A stretch of DNA of 11,750 bases from Acidobacteriaceae bacterium (GTDB taxonomy: Bacteria > Acidobacteriota > Terriglobia > Terriglobales > SbA1). The notes below the pieces were generated by a model. That model saw only the letters and a list, made by a program, of their open reading frames with translations, ran no database searches and was not told the origin of the DNA. A program made the translations under genes and the position numbers. The DNA lies in assembly GCA_003136335.1 (NCBI GenBank), contig PLEA01000340.1:1318-13067 (forward strand), in the 5' to 3' direction. The first letter of the stretch is position 1, and every line of letters starts with the position of its first letter. Positions 1-5,558 of the stretch are shown one piece after another.

Positions 1-1
1 A

Positions 2-451
2 GTGCCTGACGTATCGTACAGCGCCGCTGTGTTGCACGGTGTATTGACATACCTCAATATCCCGGGCATCCCGGTGGGCTTTTATCTCTTCGGAGGCACC
101 AGTGCTGGCTCGCCCCAGTGGGCTGCTATCCTCGCCATTGCGGACCAACGGGCGGGAGGTGCCTTGGGCTTCATCAATACAGCGTTGTACGAAATTGAGG
201 AGTCCCGGCGACACGACTCATCGCCCTTCTACGATGTAACGAGCGGCAACAACTCGTTCGCAGGAGTAACGGGCTTCAGAGCCGGACCGGGCTGGGATGC
301 CGCAACTGGTCTTGGTTCTCCAATGGCCGATCAAATCGTGCGCGACTTGAACCGATTCGTTTCGTCGGATGACGGCAGAGACGAGATTGGAAGGGGCACG
401 CAACATCCGCGCGGCAATTCAGGGGAGCGTGGAGAGATGAAGCCTCATTAA
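2..451 (+). CDS. S53 family (sedolisin/kumamolisin-type) serine peptidase, C-terminal part
   Basis: This is the 3' end of a gene that begins before the window; the GTG at position 2 is an internal valine, not a start. The visible 149 residues carry the end of the S53 catalytic domain. The 'PDVS' strand lies at residues 2-5. The nucleophile motif GGTSAGSPQW spans residues 31-40, with Ser34 as the expected catalytic serine. The calcium site typical of S53 enzymes follows: Asp78-Val79 in FYDVTSG, then Gly95, Gly97 and Asp99 in GPGWDAATGLGSP. The Glu and Asp of the catalytic triad would lie upstream and cannot be checked. Family members are secreted, usually acid-active endopeptidases made with an N-terminal propeptide. 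After the domain there is a hydrophilic tail of about 30 residues with no recognisable anchor or domain. A strong hairpin follows 24 bp after the stop, so the gene probably ends its own transcript and is unrelated to the sulfate operon downstream. Confidence 0.9.
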   Translation: MPDVSYSAAVLHGVLTYLNIPGIPVGFYLFGGTSAGSPQWAAILAIADQRAGGALGFINTALYEIEESRRHDSSPFYDVTSGNNSFAGVTGFRAGPGWDAATGLGSPMADQIVRDLNRFVSSDDGRDEIGRGTQHPRGNSGERGEMKPH

Positions 452-474
452 TCCTCTCGGCCAGTTCCTGAAAC

Positions 475-514
475 AACTACCGGACATCAAGGTACTATCT
501 GATGTCCGGTAGTT
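475..514 (+). terminator. Perfect 15-bp inverted repeat, probable terminator of the S53 peptidase gene
   Basis: Bases 475-489 are the exact reverse complement of 500-514, with a 10-nt loop (490-499). The sequence CGCTTTT follows the right arm (515-521), a short U-tract at a slight distance. Its position 24 bp after the stop codon fits a Rho-independent terminator. The T-run is weak, so it could instead be a stabilising 3' hairpin. Confidence 0.65.
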
Positions 515-521
515 CGCTTTT

Positions 522-772
522 AGAGCATTCCTTAGACTTGATTTGGAGTGCATCTCTGTAGAAATAGTCGTCCATTCCTGCGCAAAGAATTGCACACCGG
601 CGGTCTCCAAAACTATTGAAACCAAGTTCCCCCTTATCCTTATCAATTTACAGTACAATGGCCACACTCCTTGTGGCATGGCGCTTGAGAGTAGATAGCG
701 TTAGTTCCTTCTGCGACATGCTGAATTTACGTGCCGTAAAACCATAATTATGAAGCTCGGAGGTTCACGCAA
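522..772 (+). promoter_or_regulatory. Leader and putative promoter region of the sulfate-activation operon
   Basis: There is no credible gene here. A TACAAT hexamer at 654-659 is a 5/6 match to a -10 box, but no good -35 box sits 16-18 bp upstream, so the promoter is only a candidate. A small dyad, TTTACG-TGC-CGTAAA (726-740), and a short GCCAC/GTGGC hairpin (661-677) lie between this hexamer and the gene. Either could be an operator or a leader hairpin. The Shine-Dalgarno GGAGG at 759-763 is 9 nt before the TTG start at 773. No known riboswitch core was recognised. Confidence 0.35.
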
Positions 773-2518
773 TTGTCCGGTTCGACTAGTCATTTCATTC
801 CGCCGCATGGCGGCGAACTTGTAAATCTATTGGCATCGCCAGAAAAAGCCGGCGAATTGAAAGCCCACTCGCGCGAGTGGCCGTCGTGGGACCTTACGGC
901 GCGACAAGTATGCGATCTGGAATTGCTCATGAGTGGAGGCTTCTCTCCACTGCGCGGCTTTATGACCAAAGCCGACTACGACGGCGTGTGCGACAAGATG
1001 CGGCTGGCCAGCGGAGTTCTCTGGCCCATGCCGATCACGCTCGACGTCACCGAAGAATTTGCCAAGAAGCTCACGCCCGGCAGCAGCAAGATCGCGCTGC
1101 GCGATGCCGAGGGAGTGATGCTGGCTATGTTGCACGTGGAGGAAGTGTGGCAAGCCGACCGCGCGGCCGAAGCCAAAGCGGTATTCAACAGCACGAGCAA
1201 GGCTCATCCTGGCGCCGACTACACGATGAATCAGGCGAATCCGTGGTACGTGGGCGGGCGCGTCGAGGGGCTGCAGGCGCCTTCCCATTATGACTTCCGC
1301 ACGCTGCGGCTCACGCCGGCGGAACTGCGTGCGGAGTTCGCCCGGCTGGGATGGCGTCGCGTGGTTGCCTTCCAGACGCGCAATCCTATGCACCGCGCTC
1401 ACGTGGAACTGACGTTCCGTGCGGCCAGGCAAGTGGAAGCGAATCTGCTGATTCACCCCGTTGTTGGCATGACCAAACCCGGCGACGTGGATTACTACAC
1501 GCGCGTGCGCTGCTACCAACTGTTGAGTTCGAAGTATCCGCAGGGAACCCAGAAGCTTTCGCTACTGCCGCTTGCCATGCGCATGGGCGGACCGCGCGAG
1601 GCGATCTGGCACGCACTGATTCGCAAGAACCACGGCTGTACCCATTTCATCGTGGGCCGCGATCATGCTGGGCCGGGCAAAGACACCGACGGCAAGCCTT
1701 TCTATGGCGCCTATGAGGCCCAGCAAACCTACAAGGAGCACGAAGACGACATCGGCGTGACCATGGTGCCTTTTAGCATGATGGTGTACCTGGAGGATGA
1801 GGACCGCTACGTTCCTGACGATGAAGTCAAGAAGGGTGCCAGGGTTCTGAATATTTCCGGAACGGAATTGCGGGATCGGCTGAATGAAGGGCGCGACATT
1901 CCTGCGTGGTTCACCTATCCGGAAGTGGTTCAGGAACTGCGGCGGAGTTTTCCGCCACGGGCGAAGCAGGGAGTCACCATCTTCTTCACCGGACTTTCGG
2001 GTTCGGGCAAGTCCACGATTGCGAATGTGCTGATGACGAAGTTTCTGGAAGTCGGGGGACGGCCGGTGACGTTGCTCGACGGGGACTTGGTGCGCAAAAA
2101 TCTTTCCTCGGAACTAGGATTTTCGAAGGAGCATCGCGACATTAACATCCGCCGCATTGGATATGTCGCTTCGGAAATCACGAAGAATGGCGGCATAGCA
2201 ATTTGCGCGCCGATCGCGCCCTATGACGCGACGCGGAAGCACGTGCGCCAGCTGATCGAGCCCTTCGGCGGGTTCCTTCTGGTGCACATCGCCACTACGG
2301 TCGAGGTCTGCGAGCAGCGCGACCGCAAGGGACTCTATGCCAAGGCGCGCGCGGGCATTCTGAAGGAATTCACGGGAATCTCCGATCCTTATGAAGCTCC
2401 GGAGGATGCGGAAGTCACGATCAACACCGGCGAACTGTCGCCCGGGGAAGCGGCCCAGGAAATTATTCTGCACCTGGAACGCGAAGGCTTCATCGGAGTG
2501 AACCGGACGGGAGAATAA
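773..2518 (+). CDS. sat: Bifunctional sulfate adenylyltransferase / adenylylsulfate kinase
   Basis: This enzyme would make APS from ATP and sulfate, then phosphorylate APS to PAPS, in the cytoplasm. The protein has 581 residues, the length expected for a fused enzyme. A PUA-like N-terminal domain (about 1-170) precedes the ATP-sulfurylase domain. That domain shows QTRNPMHRAH at 201-210 (the nucleotide-binding HxxH), GRDHAGPG at 295-302 and ISGTELR from 361. The APS kinase domain begins near 400 with the P-loop GLSGSGKST (407-415) and DGDLVR (436-441). Because both sets of motifs are intact, the kinase half is probably active, as in the Aquifex enzyme and unlike the regulatory kinase-like tail of fungal enzymes. 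The start is TTG at 773, chosen for the GGAGG at 759-763; the nearby ATG at 750 is out of frame. It heads an operon with the transporter gene 12 bp downstream and cysQ after that. Confidence 0.95.
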   Translation: MSGSTSHFIPPHGGELVNLLASPEKAGELKAHSREWPSWDLTARQVCDLELLMSGGFSPLRGFMTKADYDGVCDKMRLASGVLWPMPITLDVTEEFAKKLTPGSSKIALRDAEGVMLAMLHVEEVWQADRAAEAKAVFNSTSKAHPGADYTMNQANPWYVGGRVEGLQAPSHYDFRTLRLTPAELRAEFARLGWRRVVAFQTRNPMHRAHVELTFRAARQVEANLLIHPVVGMTKPGDVDYYTRVRCYQLLSSKYPQGTQKLSLLPLAMRMGGPREAIWHALIRKNHGCTHFIVGRDHAGPGKDTDGKPFYGAYEAQQTYKEHEDDIGVTMVPFSMMVYLEDEDRYVPDDEVKKGARVLNISGTELRDRLNEGRDIPAWFTYPEVVQELRRSFPPRAKQGVTIFFTGLSGSGKSTIANVLMTKFLEVGGRPVTLLDGDLVRKNLSSELGFSKEHRDINIRRIGYVASEITKNGGIAICAPIAPYDATRKHVRQLIEPFGGFLLVHIATTVEVCEQRDRKGLYAKARAGILKEFTGISDPYEAPEDAEVTINTGELSPGEAAQEIILHLEREGFIGVNRTGE

Positions 2519-2530
2519 AGCGGACCAATT

Positions 2531-3301
2531 ATGCCACTGCTAGCGGCCAAAATTCTGGTGGGCTTTGTTGTGGGCGTGCTCATTGGCATGACGGGCGTTG
2601 GGGGCGGCGTTCTGCTGCTGCCTATTCTGATTTTTGGTTTGAGGGTACCGCCGATCGTGGCCGTCGGTTCCGATGCGCTGTTCAATTTCTTCACGAAAAT
2701 TCCGGCCGGCCTCTGGCATCTGAGGAAAGACACGGTACGCCGCAAGGTCGTAATCGCGCTTGCGGTCGGCAGCATTCCAGGCTCGATCGGTGGAGTGAAA
2801 CTGCTGATGCACATCCGCTACCTCTACGGGGACGGAGTGAACAGTTTTATCAAGACCGCGGTGGGTGTGCTGCTCATCGTGATTCCCACGCTGCTGCTGT
2901 TACAAAAACAAATCGAAGAACGGGTCGCCAATCGCCCCCCGACTGCAAAGGGTTTCATGGGGATGGCAGTGATCGGCCTGGTAGCAGGTTTTCTGGTGGG
3001 TATGACCTCGGTGGGTTCGGGCAGCATCATTATGATGTTGCTGCTGTTGTTCTACAGTTTCCCGCCGAAGGTGAATGTCGGGACTGACATCGTGCATGCC
3101 GTGATCCTTACGGGCGTGACAGGATTTCTTCACTTCCGGCTGGGCAACGTCGACCCCAGGCTTGTAGTTTCGCTGCTGATTGGTTCCATTCCCGGTGGGT
3201 TGCTCGGTTCGCACTTGACCACACGAGTGCCCATGCTCTGGCTACGCCGGCTCCTCTGCGCCTTGTTGTTGATTACGGGAGCCCGCATGTTGTGGGCGTG
3301 A
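2531..3301 (+). CDS. TauE/SafE family sulfite/sulfonate-type membrane transporter (8-TM)
   Basis: This is a 256-residue, very hydrophobic inner-membrane protein with the internal two-fold symmetry of the TauE/SafE (formerly DUF81) family. The first half carries GMTGVGGG at 19-26, followed by a loop rich in small residues and AVGSDALFNF. The second half repeats this as GMTSVGSG at 157-164, followed by NVGTDIVHAV. Each repeat begins a four-helix unit. Family members have been linked to export or uptake of sulfite, sulfoacetate, taurine breakdown products or sulfate. The direction and substrate cannot be read from sequence. Its place 12 bp after sat and directly before cysQ points to a sulfur oxyanion, either sulfate uptake for the enzyme upstream or sulfite efflux. 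The ATG at 2531 has no strong Shine-Dalgarno, so translation is probably coupled to sat. Its TGA (3299-3301) nearly touches the next reading frame. Confidence 0.88.
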   Translation: MPLLAAKILVGFVVGVLIGMTGVGGGVLLLPILIFGLRVPPIVAVGSDALFNFFTKIPAGLWHLRKDTVRRKVVIALAVGSIPGSIGGVKLLMHIRYLYGDGVNSFIKTAVGVLLIVIPTLLLLQKQIEERVANRPPTAKGFMGMAVIGLVAGFLVGMTSVGSGSIIMMLLLLFYSFPPKVNVGTDIVHAVILTGVTGFLHFRLGNVDPRLVVSLLIGSIPGGLLGSHLTTRVPMLWLRRLLCALLLITGARMLWA

Positions 3302-3302
3302 T

Positions 3303-4157
3303 GTGACGAACATGATTCGGCATTCTGACGACATGATTCAGGAGAAAATGAGCTCTTCTTCTTACTCCGATATTTTGCATCGCATACAGCGGGCCTTGGG
3401 CGCAGCCCGTACCGTCTTCGCACGGTTTACGCCGGGCGCGATTGAGACCGAGTACAAAATCGGGCACGATCCGGTGACCGAAGCGGATCGCGCGGTGGAT
3501 GCCCTGCTGCGCCAGAACCTGTTGCGCGACGGCGAAGGCTGGCTCTCGGAGGAGACCGCGGATAATCCTTCCCGCCTCGACAAGGAACGAGTGTGGATTG
3601 TTGATCCGTTGGATGGCACGCGCGAGTTTGTGATGGGGCTGCCCGAGTTCTGTGTCTCGATCGGTTACGTCGAGAAGGGCGTGCCCGTAGCGGGAGGAAT
3701 CTACAACCCTGCCACCAAGGAGACTTTTGTCGGAGCGGTGGACGCAGGCGTGCTCTACAACGGGCGGCCTGCGCGTCCCAGCCAGCGCACCACGCTCGAC
3801 GGAGCCCTCATCCTCGCCAGCCGCAGTGAGGTCAAGCGCGAGGAGTGGAAGCAGTTCGAGAATGGGTCCTTCAAAGTGCAAGCGATGGGTTCGGTGGCCT
3901 ATCGGCTTGCGCTGGTGTCAGCGGGCCTCGCCGATGTTACTTTCACTTTGACACCCAAGAACGAGTGGGACGTGGTAGCGGGAGCGGCCTTGGTGAAGAG
4001 TGCGGGTGGTTTCGTCAGCACCCTGGAGAAGACGGACCTGACCGCCAATCGCCGCGATCCGCTGTTGTCGGGTCTGCTGGCGAGCGGACCGTTCCTGAAA
4101 GACCAAGTGCTTGCTCTGGTGGAACCCCACATCCGAGTGGCCGAATCGGCTCGCTAG
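3303..4157 (+). CDS. cysQ: 3'(2'),5'-bisphosphate nucleotidase, CysQ-type (inositol monophosphatase superfamily)
   Basis: It is predicted to dephosphorylate PAP (adenosine 3',5'-bisphosphate, the by-product of PAPS use), and possibly PAPS, to AMP or APS. The inositol-monophosphatase fold is shown by DPVTEADRAVD near residue 57, WLSEET at 80-85 (metal-binding Glu83/84), VDPLDGT at 100-106 (metal ligands Asp101 and Asp104) and EWDVVAG ending at 227 (metal ligand Asp223). The coordinates give the longest frame, from GTG 3303. The ATG at 3348 fits the family N-terminus better and has AGGAG at 3340-3344, although only 3 nt upstream; ATG 3312 and ATG 3333 are other options. With the 3348 start the protein is 269 residues, a usual CysQ length. 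The neighbours make CysQ more likely than a general inositol monophosphatase: sat/APS kinase makes PAPS two genes upstream, and CysQ clears the PAP that inhibits PAPS-using enzymes. Confidence 0.9.
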   Translation: MTNMIRHSDDMIQEKMSSSSYSDILHRIQRALGAARTVFARFTPGAIETEYKIGHDPVTEADRAVDALLRQNLLRDGEGWLSEETADNPSRLDKERVWIVDPLDGTREFVMGLPEFCVSIGYVEKGVPVAGGIYNPATKETFVGAVDAGVLYNGRPARPSQRTTLDGALILASRSEVKREEWKQFENGSFKVQAMGSVAYRLALVSAGLADVTFTLTPKNEWDVVAGAALVKSAGGFVSTLEKTDLTANRRDPLLSGLLASGPFLKDQVLALVEPHIRVAESAR

Positions 4158-4276
4158 CTTCTCCAGAGCATGCTTCAGCCAAAATCATTCTGCAGAAACC
4201 GACGGCAATCACGGTTGCGGCACAGATCTGTCGTCAGAATGCTGTCATCGCCGTTGATACTCGTCTGCCGCACGCT

Positions 4277-4316
4277 CCTGAGGCGGCCTTCTGGACGTAC
4301 TTGACGTCGCCTCAGG
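4277..4316. repeat. 9-bp inverted repeat with 22-nt loop
   Basis: CCTGAGGCG (4277-4285) and CGCCTCAGG (4308-4316) are exact reverse complements. It is followed by AAAA rather than T residues, so it is not a standard + strand terminator. Its function is unknown. Confidence 0.4.
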
Positions 4317-4361
4317 AAAACCGATCTCAATTTCGGGACGTCCAACCTCAAGTGCATCCGG

Positions 4362-4383
4362 CGACTTCCGTACCCGGAAGTCG
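4362..4383. repeat. Perfect 9-bp hairpin with 4-nt loop
   Basis: CGACTTCCG (4362-4370) and CGGAAGTCG (4375-4383) are exact reverse complements around the loop TACC. There is no U-tract after it. It could act as a transcript end or pause for cysQ, or be part of a decayed element. Confidence 0.45.
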
Positions 4384-4560
4384 GAGTTCCTCAAGCGCGC
4401 ATTTCTTTGCAGGATACGCTAGCACGTACCATAGTTTTGAGAGGCTCCATCGGAACTGCGGCTGGTTGGGGCGGAAGTGCCGCCCTGCGCCCGTGCTTGG
4501 AGCCCATCTTAGCCGCCAGTCCACGATCCAGATGCAGAACACATTTGTCTCGTTCTGTGA

Positions 4561-4773
4561 CGGCCCACGCAGCGAAAGGACACAGAGCGGGACACCAAGT
4601 TCGTCGAACTTGGGCGTTATCTATGCGAAGTACGGGCGGGACAGTACTGGAGGCTTGAGAAACTGAAGTCGTTCGACGAATTTCTGGAGAGGCGTTTTCC
4701 GGAATCGAGGCGGAAGGCGTACTACCTGATGTCGATTCACGAACATCTACGCCGCAGGCGAGAAAGTAGCTAA
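4561..4773 (+). pseudogene. Start-less fragment of an unidentified small protein
   Basis: Between the TGA at 4558-4560 and the TAA at 4771-4773 there is an open frame of 70 codons with no start codon. Its middle reads like real protein: the segment DTKFVELGRYLCEV is followed by GQYWRLEKLKSFDEFLERRF and then by RKAYYLMSIHEHL. The composition is charged and helical, with several aromatics. After IHEHL (about 4746) the frame becomes arginine-rich (RRRRESS) and stops, so the true gene probably continued differently and was cut there. I do not recognise the family. Neither its 5' end nor a ribosome site can be found. It sits in the same frame as, and directly before, the broken methyltransferase. 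Confidence 0.4.
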
Positions 4774-5208
4774 GGCGCAGGGGAATGCTTGCCGTTCGAG
4801 GGTGAGAGTTTCGATCGCATGATTTCCGCCGTTGCTCCTCCTTACATGAACATTCAGAAAGCGCTTGCGGAAATTAACAGAATTCTCGTTTCCGGCGGCG
4901 GCCTGTCGGTAAGCCTGCATGTCCCGAGTTTTACGATCGCTGAACTTCTCCACCATGCCATCCCGAAACCAGTCCCGACGCTCTTTCGGCTATACGTACT
5001 GGCGAACTGGTTAGGGTTCCACTGCGCCGGCAGGACGGTTGGCTTTATGAAGGGGAGGACGGAATCGTTTCAGAGCGAGCGAGGAATGAGGATCGCGCTA
5101 AAGCGCGCTGGATTTGATACTTTCTCATTCCGCCGCGGAACCGGGCCGGCCGGCAAGACGTTTATTGCAAGCAAGAAATCGAAAGCGGCAGCGCGCATCT
5201 CCGCCTAA
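4774..5208 (+). pseudogene. Truncated class I SAM-dependent methyltransferase (C-terminal half)
   Basis: The frame reads LPFEGESFDRMISAVAPPY, then a helix with ALAEINRILVSGGGLSVSLH. This is the usual order of methyltransferase post-I, II and III motifs (an acidic 'LPF..xSFD', then 'L..PGG'). The glycine-rich motif I (D/E-x-GxGxG) and the ribose-binding acidic strand that should precede it by about 60 residues are missing, and a TAA lies in frame at 4771. The possible TTG start at 4789 has only a chance-like AGGGGA upstream. The remaining C-terminus (HAIPKPVPTLFRLYVLANWL and FQSERGMRIALKRAGF) keeps a coherent helical pattern to the stop at 5208. It is most likely an inactive remnant. A translated 139-residue protein without SAM binding is the less likely alternative. 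It is not an evident copy of the intact methyltransferase at 8019-8777. Confidence 0.65.
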
Positions 5209-5546
5209 ACCCAGACGCGTAGAGCAATTCGCTGAGGACGCCGAAGAAGTTAGACTTTCAATACTGCTTGATGTCCCGCCGCCCGTACCGCCGGGCCCAG
5301 CCAGAACTGGTTCCGTCCTACGGCCATCGCGGCTGTCTCCAAGTGAAGCGGAGGCAGCCTTCGAACCGAAAATTTCCCTGCTTGAACTGGTTTCGTCGAC
5401 GCTTTTTTGACCCTGGCCGTTTTCTCGGCGATCTGCACCTGTGTGTTCTTTAAGGTCGTTGTCCTTCGGGTATCTATTGCTCACCCTGATCTCTTCGTAC
5501 AGTGTGCTTGCGGACTTAAACCCTTGGTCCCCGAATCTTTATACCC
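5209..5546. other. Intergenic stretch without a convincing gene
   Basis: About 340 bp between the methyltransferase remnant and the lipoprotein gene. Overlapping short frames exist on both strands, but none has a ribosome site or family features. A near-perfect 10-bp inverted repeat (5331-5340 with 5350-5359, one mismatch, 9-nt loop) and a T6 run at 5403-5408 are present but too far apart to form one terminator. The promoter for the lipoprotein gene must lie here or just upstream of 5547, but no clear -35/-10 pair was found; TTTATA at 5538-5543 is a weak candidate. Confidence 0.4.
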
Positions 5547-5558
5547 GAGGGAAAACCC

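Larger units (their letters stand above)
4158..4560. other. Non-coding or decayed stretch after cysQ with two hairpins
   Basis: About 400 bp with no convincing gene. The long + strand frame running through here (from 3845) lies across cysQ in the wrong frame and has no family features. Two dyads stand out: a 9-bp stem with a 22-nt loop at 4277-4316, and a 9-bp stem with a 4-nt loop at 4362-4383. Neither has a T-run, so no clear terminator for the sulfate operon is seen. The stretch leads into gene remnants and is best read as degraded sequence. Confidence 0.45.

Noticed and set aside
827..1519. A 230-codon - strand open frame
   Set aside because: It lies entirely opposite the sat gene, whose motifs are certain. 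Its His/Arg-rich composition is typical of an antisense shadow in GC-rich DNA.
3273..3881. A 202-codon - strand open frame
   Set aside because: It lies opposite cysQ, and its translation shows no recognisable motif.
3845..4666. A 273-codon + strand open frame overlapping the end of cysQ
   Set aside because: The first 310 bp lie inside the well-supported cysQ gene in another frame, the remainder has no family features, and there is no ribosome site.
5403..5408. T6 run as an intrinsic terminator
   Set aside because: Only the tiny CGTCGACG palindrome precedes it, and the better inverted repeat (5331-5359) is over 40 bp away.
5125..5484. A 119-codon - strand open frame rich in Ser and Gly
   Set aside because: It overlaps the coherent methyltransferase remnant, is low in complexity and has no supporting site.
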